DNA of 64,000 nucleotides from GCA-002704185 sp902588515 (GTDB taxonomy: Bacteria > Pseudomonadota > Alphaproteobacteria > Pelagibacterales > Pelagibacteraceae). The stretch covers positions 1 to 64,000 of the forward strand of contig CACIPP010000001.1 in assembly GCA_902588515.1 (NCBI GenBank). The letters run 5' to 3'. Below, in pieces: positions 42,791 to 51,940 of the stretch; the stretch's first letter is position 1, and each line of letters opens with the position of its first letter. A program made the translations under genes and the position numbers. The notes beneath the pieces are model-generated. The model worked only from the letters and a program-made list of their open reading frames with translations. It searched no databases and had not been told where the DNA came from.

Positions 42791-43508
42791 TTAGCTCCTT
42801 TGCTAATTCATCAAGTTTAATATCACCATCATAAATAGCCTTTCCGACAATTATTCCTTCAATTTTCTTGTTTTTAAATGCTTTTGTTTTTTTAATATCA
42901 TCGATTGAGGAAACGCCACCTGAAATTACAATAGGGGAATTAGAAACTTCTGTAATCTTTAAAATTTCATCAAAGTTAGGACTAGTTTTCATTCCATCTT
43001 TATTTATGTCTGTGCAAATTATACGACTAATTCCAAAATCATTTACTTCTTTAAGATAATCTAAAGTTTTAATATTCAAATTTTCAGTCCATCCAGAAAC
43101 TGATAGTTTTCCGTTTTTTGCATCTAATCCTAAAGCAATTTGGTTATTAAATTGGCCACAAGCCTCTTTTAAGAACTTTTTGTTTTTAATTGCAGCGCTA
43201 CCCAATATTACTTTCTCAATTCCTACATCTATATATTCTTTGATGCTATCTATTGTTCTAATACCGCCACCAACTTCTATATTAAAATCAAACTTATTCG
43301 CTATATCCTTAATAAGATCTATATTGACTGTTTTGCCAGAAAGTGCACCGTCCAGATCAACAATATGTAAATTTTTAAAACCATGATCATAATATTTCTT
43401 GGCTTGTTCAATTGGTGATGAACTGTATACAGTTTTTTCATCAAACTTACCTTTAATAAGCCTCACACATTTTTTATCTTTTATGTCTATCGCAGGAAAA
43501 ATTTTCAT
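42783..43508 (-). CDS. hisA: ProFAR isomerase HisA
   Basis: Phosphoribosylformimino-AICAR-phosphate isomerase, 241 residues. The barrel starts IFPAIDIKDKKCVRLIKG (catalytic Asp near residue 8), with LHIVDLDGALSGKTVN, FNIEVGGGIRTIDSIKEYID and RIICTDINKDGMKTSPNFD (second catalytic Asp near 168). SPIVISGGVSSIDDIKKT supplies a phosphate-binding loop. It is located directly after hisH with no gap and overlaps hisF. Confidence 0.98.
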   Translation of the reverse strand: MKIFPAIDIKDKKCVRLIKGKFDEKTVYSSSPIEQAKKYYDHGFKNLHIVDLDGALSGKTVNIDLIKDIANKFDFNIEVGGGIRTIDSIKEYIDVGIEKVILGSAAIKNKKFLKEACGQFNNQIALGLDAKNGKLSVSGWTENLNIKTLDYLKEVNDFGISRIICTDINKDGMKTSPNFDEILKITEVSNSPIVISGGVSSIDDIKKTKAFKNKKIEGIIVGKAIYDGDIKLDELAKELNA

Positions 43509-44135
43509 CTATAAATTTATAAAATTTTTAATAATTTGTAATCCTAATTTATCACTTTTTTCAGGGTGAAATTGTGTACCAAATAAATTTTCTTTCTCAA
43601 TTGAACAAACAACTCTAGTCGAATAATCAACTGTTGCTGATATTACCGATTTATCTTCAGGTATAAATTCGTAACTATGTACAAAATACATATGAGACTT
43701 ATTTTCTATACCATTATAAATTTTGCTATTTTTCATAAACTCTATTTCATTCCAGCCAATATGTGGAAGTTTATATTTCCCATTCTTATTATCAATTTTA
43801 GAAACTTTACCTGGTATCCAACCAAGTCCTTTTGTTTCAGCTTCTTCATAACCAACGTCTGCAAACATTTGTAATCCTACACAAATACCTAGGAGAGGTT
43901 TTTTATTAACTAACGCGAAATCTTTTAAAGAATCGACAAGACCACTAATACTATTTAAAGCATCAACACAACTTTTAAATGACCCTTGGCCTGGTAAAAC
44001 TATTTTATCACTAGATTTAATTTGATTTAGATCTTCTGTAACGTTAATATTAATATTGTTTTGTGCCACAGCTTGAAATGAATTTATTACAGAACTAATA
44101 TTGCCAGACTTATAATCGACAATAGTTACATTCAT
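43509..44135 (-). CDS. hisH: Imidazole glycerol phosphate synthase glutaminase subunit HisH
   Basis: Class I glutamine amidotransferase feeding ammonia to HisF, 208 residues. The start is VTIVDYKSGNISSVINSF, the oxyanion/nucleophile motif LLGICVGLQMFADVGYEE (Cys about residue 84), and the catalytic His-Glu pair lies in FGTQFHPEKSDKLGLQ near residue 190. It is preceded by hisB after 6 bp. Confidence 0.97.
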   Translation of the reverse strand: MNVTIVDYKSGNISSVINSFQAVAQNNININVTEDLNQIKSSDKIVLPGQGSFKSCVDALNSISGLVDSLKDFALVNKKPLLGICVGLQMFADVGYEEAETKGLGWIPGKVSKIDNKNGKYKLPHIGWNEIEFMKNSKIYNGIENKSHMYFVHSYEFIPEDKSVISATVDYSTRVVCSIEKENLFGTQFHPEKSDKLGLQIIKNFINL

Positions 44136-44141
44136 TTAAAT

Positions 44142-44729
44142 TTACAAAGCACCTTTTGTTGATGGTATTTTATCTTTCATTCTACTATCTATTTCAACAG
44201 CCGACTTTAAAGATTTAGCTAATCCTTTAAAGCAAGACTCAATAATATGGTGACTATTATCACCATAAAGATTTTCAACGTGTAATGTTGTGCCAGAGCT
44301 TTGGGCAAAAGCATGGAACCACTCTTTAAATAATTCCGTATCCATCTCACCAAGTTTTTCAACTTTTAATTTTACATTCCAAACCAAATAAGGTCTGTTT
44401 GAAATATCTAGTGATACTCTGCTTAAAGTTTCATCCATTGGAACCGTTTCACTTGCGTATCTTTTAATACCTTTTTTTTCTCCAAGTGCTTTCTTAATAG
44501 CTTCACCAATCGCAATGCCAGTATCCTCAGTCGTGTGATGCAAATCAATATGAAGGTCACCTGTTGCTTTGATTTTAAGATCTATAAGGGAATGCTTTGA
44601 TACTTGCTCAAGCATGTGGTCTAAAAAACCTACACCGGTTTTAATATCATACTCTCCGGTACCGTCTAAATTGACGTCTACAGTTATAGAGGTTTCTTTT
44701 GTTTTTCTAATGATGTTTGCGGTCCTCAT
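44142..44729 (-). CDS. hisB: Imidazoleglycerol-phosphate dehydratase HisB
   Basis: Mn-dependent dehydratase of histidine synthesis, 195 residues from the ATG at 44729 (MRTANIIRKTKETSITV). Metal-binding signatures: GVGFLDHMLEQVSKHSLID, DLHIDLHHTTEDTGIAIGEA and DNSHHIIESCFKGLAKSLK. The open frame extends to 44978 upstream, but that part lies antisense to hslV and lacks family similarity, so the internal ATG is chosen. It is the first gene of the minus-strand his operon and diverges from hslV, with 85 bp between. Confidence 0.96.
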   Translation of the reverse strand: MRTANIIRKTKETSITVDVNLDGTGEYDIKTGVGFLDHMLEQVSKHSLIDLKIKATGDLHIDLHHTTEDTGIAIGEAIKKALGEKKGIKRYASETVPMDETLSRVSLDISNRPYLVWNVKLKVEKLGEMDTELFKEWFHAFAQSSGTTLHVENLYGDNSHHIIESCFKGLAKSLKSAVEIDSRMKDKIPSTKGAL

Positions 44730-44814
44730 AAATAACGTTGTTTTTACAATAATCCGTTTAAAATTAATACCTTGAAGATTTGTAATTAATAACCACATAC
44801 CATCTATAAGTAAA

Positions 44815-45366
44815 ATGAAGCAAAATATGGACAACAATAATTGGCATGGAACAACAATCGTTCTTATACGAAAAGGGAAGGATGTAGTTGTAGCAGGGGA
44901 TGGACAAGTAAGTATTGGAAACACAGTCATTAAGAAAACAGCCAAAAAAGTCAGAAGAATTGAAAAAAGAGGAGTCATCGCTGGTTTCGCAGGATCAACG
45001 GCCGACGCCTTTACATTATTTGAGAGATTAGAAGCAAAATTAGAAAAGCACGGGGGTCAATTAACTCGAGCTGCTGTTGAGTTAGCTAAAGATTGGAGAT
45101 CGGATAAATATCTTAGAAGATTAGAGGCATTAATGGCAGTTGCTGATAAAGAAAAAAGTTTCATAATTAGTGGCAATGGAGATGTGTTGGAACCTGAACA
45201 TGGAATTATAGCAATTGGGAGCGGTGGGAATTATGCACTAGCAGCTGCTAGAGCAATGATAGATGACAAAAGTAAAAATGCTGAAGAAGTAGCAAAAAAA
45301 TCTGTAGAAATTGCAGCTGATATATGTGTATTCACAAATAACAATATTACAGTAGAAAAATTATAA
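44815..45366 (+). CDS. hslV: HslV protease subunit (ClpQ)
   Basis: Proteasome-like peptidase partner of HslU, 183 residues from the ATG at 44815. A second ATG at 44827 (MDNNNWHGTTIV) is equally possible. The catalytic Thr in WHGTTIVLIRKG becomes N-terminal after processing. GDGQVSIGNTVIKKTAKKVR, GFAGSTADAFTLFERLE and AIGSGGNYALAAARAM are all typical. Its TAA overlaps the hslU ATG by 1 bp. The segment from hisB to hslU is a conserved alphaproteobacterial arrangement. Confidence 0.97.
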   Translation: MKQNMDNNNWHGTTIVLIRKGKDVVVAGDGQVSIGNTVIKKTAKKVRRIEKRGVIAGFAGSTADAFTLFERLEAKLEKHGGQLTRAAVELAKDWRSDKYLRRLEALMAVADKEKSFIISGNGDVLEPEHGIIAIGSGGNYALAAARAMIDDKSKNAEEVAKKSVEIAADICVFTNNNITVEKL

Positions 45367-46685
45367 TGGAAGTAGAGCACAAGATAGTTTCATTCTCTCC
45401 AAGAGAAATTGTTTCGGAACTCGATAGATTTGTAATTGGTCAAGCTGAGGCTAAAAGAGCTGTGGCTATAGCTTTGAGGAATAGATGGCGAAGACAAGAG
45501 CTACCTGATGATATGAGAGAAGAAGTGCTTCCAAAAAATATATTAATGGTTGGCCCAACAGGTGTTGGTAAAACTGAAATATCAAGAAGACTTTCAAAAT
45601 TAGCACAAGCGCCATTTATAAAAGTAGAAGCCACAAAATTTACAGAAGTTGGCTATGTTGGAAAAGACGTAGAGCAAATTATTAGAGATCTTATTGAGAT
45701 TGCAATATCGCTGGTCAAAGAGAAAAAAAGGAAAGAAGTGAAAGCAAAGGCACAAGTTTCTGCAGAAGAAAGAGTTTTAGACGCTCTTGTTGGTAAAAAT
45801 GCGAGTGTAGCAACTAGAGAAAGTTTTAGAAAAAGATTAAGAGCTGGAGATTTAGATAAAAATACTATCGAACTTTCAGTTCAAGATAATCCTCAAATGC
45901 CTTCGTTTGAAATTCCAGGCATGCAAGGAGGTGTAGGCATGGTCAGTATTGGGGATATATTTGGTAAGGGTTTAGGTGGTAAGAAAAAAAAGAAAAAAAT
46001 GACAGTCAACGAGTCTTTTGAATATTTAATACAAGAGGAGTCCGACAAACTTATTGATCAAGATCAGATATTAAAAGAAGCAAAATTTGCAGCAGAAAAT
46101 AATGGAATAGTTTTTTTAGATGAGATAGATAAAGTTTCTGCACGAAGTGATAGGACTGGAGCTGATGTTTCTAGAGAGGGTGTACAAAGAGATCTATTAC
46201 CTTTAATTGAAGGAACAACCGTCAATACAAAACATGGTCCGATTAAAACTGATCATATTTTGTTTATTGCTTCAGGTGCTTTCCAACTGGCCAAGCCGTC
46301 TGATCTTTTACCTGAATTACAGGGTAGATTGCCGATAAGAGTAGAATTAAAAGCGCTAAGCAAAGAAGATTTTGTTAAAATTTTAAAAGAGCCTGATAAC
46401 AGTTTAATAAAACAATATAAAGCATTAATGAAAACTGAGAAAGTGAATCTTAAATTTACTGAAGATGGTATTGAAGCTTTAGCAGATATTTCAACGCACA
46501 TTAACTCAACAATAGAAAATATTGGCGCAAGAAGATTACATACAATTCTTGAAAAAGTTTTAGATGAGATAAGTTTCACTGCTCCAGATAAAGCTGGCGA
46601 AGAAATCGTGGTGGATAAGAAATATATCGAGAAACATTTAGGGGATATTACAAAAGATAAAGACTTGTCTAAATTCATTCTCTAA
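45366..46685 (+). CDS. hslU: HslU ATPase subunit (ClpY)
   Basis: AAA+ unfoldase of the HslUV protease, 439 residues. It begins with FSPREIVSELDRFVIGQ, then the Walker A motif VGPTGVGKTEISRRL (about residues 61-75) and TEVGYVGKDVEQIIRDL (pore loop GYVG). The intermediate (I) domain spans about 110-230. Walker B is GIVFLDEIDKVS near 252. The C-terminal sensor region includes IGARRLHTILEKVLDE and the peptidase-activating end SKFIL. It overlaps the GH13 gene by 4 bp. Confidence 0.98.
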   Translation: MEVEHKIVSFSPREIVSELDRFVIGQAEAKRAVAIALRNRWRRQELPDDMREEVLPKNILMVGPTGVGKTEISRRLSKLAQAPFIKVEATKFTEVGYVGKDVEQIIRDLIEIAISLVKEKKRKEVKAKAQVSAEERVLDALVGKNASVATRESFRKRLRAGDLDKNTIELSVQDNPQMPSFEIPGMQGGVGMVSIGDIFGKGLGGKKKKKKMTVNESFEYLIQEESDKLIDQDQILKEAKFAAENNGIVFLDEIDKVSARSDRTGADVSREGVQRDLLPLIEGTTVNTKHGPIKTDHILFIASGAFQLAKPSDLLPELQGRLPIRVELKALSKEDFVKILKEPDNSLIKQYKALMKTEKVNLKFTEDGIEALADISTHINSTIENIGARRLHTILEKVLDEISFTAPDKAGEEIVVDKKYIEKHLGDITKDKDLSKFIL

Positions 46686-48445
46686 TTGTTTGAAATCCAT
46701 AGAGTTTCAAAAGGCTTTAATCTAATACTGTTTTTGCAATTAATTTTTGTTTTAGGGTTGATCAAATCTCTCCAAGTTTCATTTTTAATTAAATTTAATC
46801 TATTAAGATTAAATTCAACACTCTCTGAAGTTATATTTGTAACTGAGAATATACTTTGTCTTTTATCCTTGCTTTGTCTCCACAAACCATAGATTTTTTT
46901 TCCGAGATCTAAAGTATATTGCGTAGCATTTGGGTGGAAGGCTTCTTGATTTTTTCTTATTTTAAGTAATCTCATTATCTCACTAAATACAATGCTTTCT
47001 TTTGAGTTTTTTTTTCCAAGTTTTTTTTGTAGATTGAAAAGGTCCCACTTATGTCTATTTAAATCACGATTTTTTTTAGAAATCTTAAACTTAGATATGT
47101 CATTTGAGGTTCCAAATAGTGAATTAAAATAAATACCAGGTATCCCTTCTAGGGAAAACATAATGGCATGTGCCGCTAAAAATCTTTTTATTTTATAATT
47201 TCCTTTTTTGTCATAATCAGTCCTGCTCAAAAGGTCAAATAACGTAATGTTAGCTTCATAGATTTTTTTTCCTTTGCCTTGAATTTTCCTGTATGAAAAT
47301 TTGCCATTGTTCTTCTTAATTCTTGAAAACATTTTATTCGATTGAAGTTCATTAAGAATCCCTTCGATTGGTCTCATGCCGATACCGTCATGCGATGCTA
47401 AAAAATTTAAATAAGTGTTTCCATTTCTTGCAGGTGGCATCGATTTGCTCCAATTCGACATTTGAGAACTGTCTTCAAATAATAATGTGTAAGCAACTAG
47501 GGGAGGCAAAGAAAAGTTATAAATCCAGTGAGCTTCATCATTGTTTCCAAAGTAGCTCAAATTTTGTTTTCCTGGAAGGTTAGTCTCTGTAACAATCCAA
47601 GATCTAGTATTTAATCTCTCCAAGATTAATCTAAAAAGTTTTATAATTTGATGCGTTTGAGGTAGGTTTACGCACTCTGTGTTAGTTTCTTTCCAAAGGT
47701 ATCCAACTGCATCCAATCTAAAAATTGAAATTCCTTTACTTATGAAAGTCATCATAATTTTTACAAAGTCTATTAAGACATCTGGATTTTTAAAATTAAG
47801 GTCAACTTGATCTGGACTAAAAGTACACCAAAGTTTTTTTTGACTGTCATACATTTTAAATTTTTGCAGTAAAGGATGTTCTCTTGGTCTTATAACTTTC
47901 TTAGTATTAAATTTTCTATCAACAGAAAAGAAATAGTCTTTTCCTGGATCTTTATTCTTAAGAAAATTCCTAAACCATACACCTTTCGATGAGGCATGAT
48001 TTATAACTATATCGGCCATTATATTTGCATCCTTTGACAATCTTTTAATATGATCCCAGTTACCGAACCTTTTATCGATCACGTTGTGATCTTTGACTGC
48101 GAAACCACTATCGCTACTCGATGGAAAAAAGGGAAGAAAATGAATACAGTTAAAATTCTGTTTAAGCCTTTTTTTAAAAAAACTATTAAATATATTTAAT
48201 GTATTTTTTTCTCCTTTTATCTTAAGATTGTCCGCATAGCATATTAATAAAATAGTTTTTTCTGAACAAATATCTTCTTTCTTACTTAACTTAATATTTT
48301 GATTAAAGTCTTTAATAAGTTCGTTAATTTTTCTTGTATAGTAATAAGTATTAATTTCTGGATCTACTGATTTATATATTTGGATTATTTTTGATTGAAT
48401 ATCATCCTTAATCAACTGAGATACTTTACTTGAATTTTTCATCAT
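46682..48445 (-). CDS. GH13 sucrose-phosphorylase-type enzyme, probable glucosylglycerate phosphorylase
   Basis: Glycoside hydrolase family 13 (subfamily 18-like) enzyme of 587 residues. Active-site motifs: ADIVINHASSKGVWF, nucleophile Asp in IFRLDAVGYLWKE (about residue 245), acid/base Glu in WIVTETNLPG (about 285), and transition-state Asp in LASHDGIGMRP (about 350). The subfamily includes sucrose and glucosylglycerate phosphorylases. Because synthase and phosphatase genes for glucosylglycerate lie directly upstream (20-bp overlap), reversible phosphorolysis of glucosylglycerate is the best inference. Two adjacent Met codons start the frame. Confidence 0.8.
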   Translation of the reverse strand: MMKNSSKVSQLIKDDIQSKIIQIYKSVDPEINTYYYTRKINELIKDFNQNIKLSKKEDICSEKTILLICYADNLKIKGEKNTLNIFNSFFKKRLKQNFNCIHFLPFFPSSSDSGFAVKDHNVIDKRFGNWDHIKRLSKDANIMADIVINHASSKGVWFRNFLKNKDPGKDYFFSVDRKFNTKKVIRPREHPLLQKFKMYDSQKKLWCTFSPDQVDLNFKNPDVLIDFVKIMMTFISKGISIFRLDAVGYLWKETNTECVNLPQTHQIIKLFRLILERLNTRSWIVTETNLPGKQNLSYFGNNDEAHWIYNFSLPPLVAYTLLFEDSSQMSNWSKSMPPARNGNTYLNFLASHDGIGMRPIEGILNELQSNKMFSRIKKNNGKFSYRKIQGKGKKIYEANITLFDLLSRTDYDKKGNYKIKRFLAAHAIMFSLEGIPGIYFNSLFGTSNDISKFKISKKNRDLNRHKWDLFNLQKKLGKKNSKESIVFSEIMRLLKIRKNQEAFHPNATQYTLDLGKKIYGLWRQSKDKRQSIFSVTNITSESVEFNLNRLNLIKNETWRDLINPKTKINCKNSIRLKPFETLWISNN

Positions 48446-49646
48446 CTGCTCTCACGGCCTCTTTAAGATTTGATAAAGTTGAAGGTAATGCACTACTTAC
48501 TCGACTCCAAGTTGGTATGAAGGGTGTTTCCATCGGATTTTCAAAAAAACTTTCACCCGCTTTCATGATATTATAGGCAAAAAGTTCAACAGCTTTTTCT
48601 TCTGAATGTCTATCGAAAGACAAGCCATTCATAACTGCATCGCTTTTGTAAATATCAATCATATCTAAAGCAGATCTGTAGTAAGTTGCTTTAATTGATC
48701 TGAATGTTTCCAAACTGAATGAGTTTCCCTGAGTTGCTAATTTTCTTATTAATGTTTTAATAATATCAATAGACATTCTTGACAATCCCTTGCTATCGTC
48801 CTCTGTTGATAAATCTTGGTGTTTGTGGTCATAGGCATCCGCTAAATCAATTTGACATATTAAATTAGATGAGAAATTTCTTTGCATTTCTGATAAGATT
48901 CCTATTTCCATTCCCCAATCAGTAGGAATTCTTAATTCCCTTAGTAAATCTTTTTTAAGAGAAAACTCTCCAGCAAGTGGATATTTAAAAGATTTCATAA
49001 ATTCCAAATACTCATTTTTTCCGATTGTTTTTTCCATTGCTACTAATAGAGGGTAAACCAATAATCTTGATGCCCTGCCATTTAATTTGCCTTTAGCATA
49101 ACGTGGATAATATCCTTTGCAGAATTCATAATTAAAATTTGGATTGGCAACTGGATAAAATAACTTAGCCAATAACCTTCTTTCATAAGTAATGATATCG
49201 CAATCGTGGAGCGCTATTGCATCTGCTTCGCCTCTGGCGAGAGCCATGCCTACGCAATACCAAACATTTCTTCCTTTTCCCATTTCTTTAGGAGCCAATC
49301 CTTTGACTTTAAGTTCATTGTCAATTTTCTTTAAATTTGGTCCGTCGTTCCACAATATTGAAAAAGGCAACTTTAATTTTTTAAAGAAACTCCAAGCTTT
49401 TTTAGCTTGGCTTTCGGTTGCTTTGTCCAAACCAATTATAATATGGTTAATATAATCAGTTTTATTAATTTCATCTAATATTTTTGGTAATGCTTTTCCT
49501 TCTAACTCTGAAAATAAACACGGCAAAATTAATTCCATGTTAGTTTTTTTTGATATTGTAGACAGCTCTTTTTCTAATTCTTCTGTTTCTCTAATTTTGA
49601 AATCATGTAAATTTGCAACTATTCCATCTTGTGAAAAATCTGTCAT
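48426..49646 (-). CDS. gpgS: Glucosyl-3-phosphoglycerate synthase (GT81-like)
   Basis: Transfers glucose from an NDP donor to 3-phosphoglycerate, the first step to the compatible solute glucosylglycerate. The 406 residues contain MELILPCLFSELEGKALPKI, a GT-A fold with GKGRNVWYCVGMALA, the DxD motif IALHDCDIITYERRLLAKLF (about residues 148-167) and PLAGEFSLKKDLLREL with WGMEIGILSEM. These match GpgS/MpgS-type GT81 enzymes. It lies between the phosphatase (17 bp upstream) and the GH13 phosphorylase. Confidence 0.9.
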   Translation of the reverse strand: MTDFSQDGIVANLHDFKIRETEELEKELSTISKKTNMELILPCLFSELEGKALPKILDEINKTDYINHIIIGLDKATESQAKKAWSFFKKLKLPFSILWNDGPNLKKIDNELKVKGLAPKEMGKGRNVWYCVGMALARGEADAIALHDCDIITYERRLLAKLFYPVANPNFNYEFCKGYYPRYAKGKLNGRASRLLVYPLLVAMEKTIGKNEYLEFMKSFKYPLAGEFSLKKDLLRELRIPTDWGMEIGILSEMQRNFSSNLICQIDLADAYDHKHQDLSTEDDSKGLSRMSIDIIKTLIRKLATQGNSFSLETFRSIKATYYRSALDMIDIYKSDAVMNGLSFDRHSEEKAVELFAYNIMKAGESFFENPMETPFIPTWSRVSSALPSTLSNLKEAVRADDEKFK

Positions 49647-49663
49647 ATTTTAATTTTAAAGAA

Positions 49664-50464
49664 TTAATGTATTTTTTCCAGAACCATTTTGACTACTTCC
49701 ATCCATCCAATTGGAGCTTCTTTAGTTGATATTGTGTATTTATCTCTATTTATTAGATTTTGATTATTTTTATTTTTTATAAGACATGGAAAATCAACAT
49801 AATCTAACATTTCTAAGTCATTTGGACTATCTCCAATTCCAATTGTAATGACATCTTTAAAATCTTGATAATTGCTTAGTACATTTAAGGTTTTTTTAAC
49901 AGCAATTGATTTATTAACATTATCTCCAATTGAAAAAACTCTTCCACCTTGATTAATTGCGAGACCCAACTTCTTACAAGCAATATTTAATTGTTCAATT
50001 GCCTCTTTTCCTCCATTAAAATTAATTAGGAAAGTATAATTTCTATTCATAGAAGCTTCGAGTTTTTTTTTATTTAAACCTAAAATTTTAGTTTGTTTTT
50101 CAATATCCATTTCAGATAACAAACTGCAATATGATAATAATTTAGTATTAATATTTTCTACGAAAATTTTTTGAATTTCAGCTAAAGGTCTCGCAAGAAT
50201 AATTTTTTTTGAAATATCTGGTTTTAAAATATCTAGATTATGTATAGAAGATCCATTTTCTGAAATATATGGTATGTTATAATTTAACTCATTAATAAAT
50301 TGTTGTATCTCCAGTTCTGTTTTGCTTGAGGTTGGGATCAGTTTTATTCCATTATTCAAACATTTTAAAAGAAAATTTTTAATTTCATCAAATTTAAAGG
50401 TTTCATTATTTAATAAAGATCCATCTAAATCTGTAAATATAAAAACTTTTTTTTTTTGACTCAT
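49664..50464 (-). CDS. HAD phosphatase, glucosyl/mannosyl-3-phosphoglycerate phosphatase (MpgP/GpgP type)
   Basis: HAD-IIB phosphatase of 266 residues that would release glucosylglycerate from its phosphate. Motif I is FIFTDLDGSLLNNET with the nucleophile Asp (residue 11). Motif II is LIPTSSKTELEIQQF. YISENGSSI and the motif III/IV region GIGDSPNDLEMLDYVDFPCL (about 210-229) complete the family pattern. The gpgS neighbour fixes the likely substrate as glucosyl-3-phosphoglycerate. It overlaps the Smr gene by 4 bp. Confidence 0.88.
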   Translation of the reverse strand: MSQKKKVFIFTDLDGSLLNNETFKFDEIKNFLLKCLNNGIKLIPTSSKTELEIQQFINELNYNIPYISENGSSIHNLDILKPDISKKIILARPLAEIQKIFVENINTKLLSYCSLLSEMDIEKQTKILGLNKKKLEASMNRNYTFLINFNGGKEAIEQLNIACKKLGLAINQGGRVFSIGDNVNKSIAVKKTLNVLSNYQDFKDVITIGIGDSPNDLEMLDYVDFPCLIKNKNNQNLINRDKYTISTKEAPIGWMEVVKMVLEKIH

Positions 50465-50892
50465 TTTTTTAAAAAAACAATTATGGCTCCATCACCTCCA
50501 TATTTTTGTGGTGCTTCATTTATGCTAACGATTTTATCCCTATATTCATTTTTAATAAACTCTGGGATAGCATATTTAAGAAGTCTTAAATCTTTTGATG
50601 CGTAAGGATCTGCTTCATAATTAGAGTGTAAACCTTTCCCAGTGATAAATAAAATTTTGCGCTTTTTTGTATTAATCGCTAAATCAATGGACTCTGATAC
50701 TTTTTCAAATGCATCCTTAACTTTGAAACCGTGTAAATCAATTTTTATATCAAAAAAAAAATTATTATTAATGATAAGCTTTTGATCTTTCAAATCTTTA
50801 TCTTCTACAGATTTAATGTTTTTGATAAAATCTTGCCAATCTTTTTGATCTTGTTTAGTGATTTTAGTGCTTGGTTTCTTTTTCGTCGCCAT
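50461..50892 (-). CDS. Smr-domain protein
   Basis: Putative DNA/RNA-nicking Smr-domain protein, 143 residues from the ATG at 50892 (a GTG at 50895 is adjacent). Smr motifs: KIDLHGFKVKDAFEKVSESI (about residues 51-70, with the DLHG motif) and ILFITGKGLHSN (T-G-K/R-G motif). The C-terminal segment APQKYGGDGAIIVFLKK is also typical. A charged Lys-rich region precedes it. It lies in the tim44-smr pair seen across alphaproteobacteria and overlaps the Tim44-like gene by 29 bp. Confidence 0.92.
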   Translation of the reverse strand: MATKKKPSTKITKQDQKDWQDFIKNIKSVEDKDLKDQKLIINNNFFFDIKIDLHGFKVKDAFEKVSESIDLAINTKKRKILFITGKGLHSNYEADPYASKDLRLLKYAIPEFIKNEYRDKIVSINEAPQKYGGDGAIIVFLKK

Positions 50893-51475
50893 CACTTGAA
50901 AGTTCTGTTAAATACCAAGTTGGATTTTTATCTTTTAAATCTTTTTCGAATATCCAAACGTCTGTAACAGTCTTAATCTTTTCAGGATCGCCTTCTATTA
51001 CCATGCCAGAATTGTTTTTTAGACAGTTAACAATTTCACTAGTAAACTTTGTTTTTATTTTATAATGTGAGTCTTCTTTGTCTATCTTAGCAATTTTTGT
51101 TTCTTTGATACCAATAAAAGTTAATTCAGAGGTAATTTGTTTTGTCTTTCTTTCATCTATAATTTTAGAAAATTCACTATAAAGATTTTCTGTAAGGAGA
51201 GGTTTTAAGGAATTTTTATCACCTTTTGCAAAAGCTCCAATGATCATTTCATATGCAGCTTCAGCACCTTTTATAAAATCTTTTTTATCAAAAGTTTCTT
51301 TGTCTTTTTTTAAATTAGTTGGGTTAATTGAAAAACTTTCTTTATTTTCATTAAACCTAGGCTTTATTGGAATATCGTCTGCACCTTTGCCAAGAACGTT
51401 TCTTAAGCGTAAAAAAATGAAACCAGCTAACATTGCTAGAAGAATTATGTCGATATATCCAAAATTTTCAGTCAT
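50864..51475 (-). CDS. Tim44-like domain protein
   Basis: Membrane-anchored protein of 203 residues related to the C-terminal domain of mitochondrial Tim44. One N-terminal membrane helix lies in IDIILLAMLAGFIFLRLR (residues 8-25), then a linker, then the Tim44 domain: FIKGAEAAYEMIIGAFAKGD, LKPLLTENLYSEFSKIID and VTDVWIFEKDLKDKNPTWYL. It is probably inner-membrane with a soluble domain; its bacterial role is not settled. It diverges from fxsA with 51 bp between. Confidence 0.92.
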   Translation of the reverse strand: MTENFGYIDIILLAMLAGFIFLRLRNVLGKGADDIPIKPRFNENKESFSINPTNLKKDKETFDKKDFIKGAEAAYEMIIGAFAKGDKNSLKPLLTENLYSEFSKIIDERKTKQITSELTFIGIKETKIAKIDKEDSHYKIKTKFTSEIVNCLKNNSGMVIEGDPEKIKTVTDVWIFEKDLKDKNPTWYLTELSSDGDEKETKH

Positions 51476-51526
51476 TACTTGTAATTATAAAAAAAATAAT
51501 TATCTCTTGATAATAGATTAAACACA

Positions 51527-51940
51527 ATGCAATTTACACTACTATTTTTAATATTTGTTCCATTAATAGAGATCTACTTTATGATTAAAATAGGTGCTTT
51601 TATTGGAGCTTTCAATACCATAATGGCGACGCTTTTAACCGCAGGTATAGGGTTATATTTTGTGAAACAACAAGGTTTAGCAACTGTTTACTCCGCTTTA
51701 AATTCAATTGGACGAAACAATTCACCTATATTTGAAATTCTAGGTGCCTTCTGCTTAGTAATTGCAGCTATATGCTTGATCATCCCTGGATTTATAACGG
51801 ATGTTATCGGCGCTTTGCTTGTAATACCAATAACTAGAAAAATTTTTTTAAGATTTTTTGTTAAAAAGAATTCCAACAATCAAAACGACAAAAGTAAAGT
51901 TATAGATATTAATCCTGAGGATATTGATGAACGAAAATAA
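51527..51940 (+). CDS. fxsA: FxsA family membrane protein
   Basis: Small inner-membrane protein of 137 residues. It begins LLFLIFVPLIEIYFMIKIG, has the conserved LLTAGIGLYFVKQQGLAT near residue 37, and the hydrophobic ICLIIPGFITDVIGALLVIP (about 81-100), all matching FxsA. FxsA is linked to phage F exclusion in E. coli; its housekeeping role is unclear. The end overlaps secB by 14 bp, and fxsA-secB-dnaQ is a conserved alphaproteobacterial arrangement. Confidence 0.93.
   Translation: MQFTLLFLIFVPLIEIYFMIKIGAFIGAFNTIMATLLTAGIGLYFVKQQGLATVYSALNSIGRNNSPIFEILGAFCLVIAAICLIIPGFITDVIGALLVIPITRKIFLRFFVKKNSNNQNDKSKVIDINPEDIDERK

Noticed and set aside
44730..44978. 83-codon upstream extension of the hisB frame
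   Set aside because: It is antisense to the start of hslV, has no HisB similarity, and the ATG at 44729 gives the standard N-terminus.
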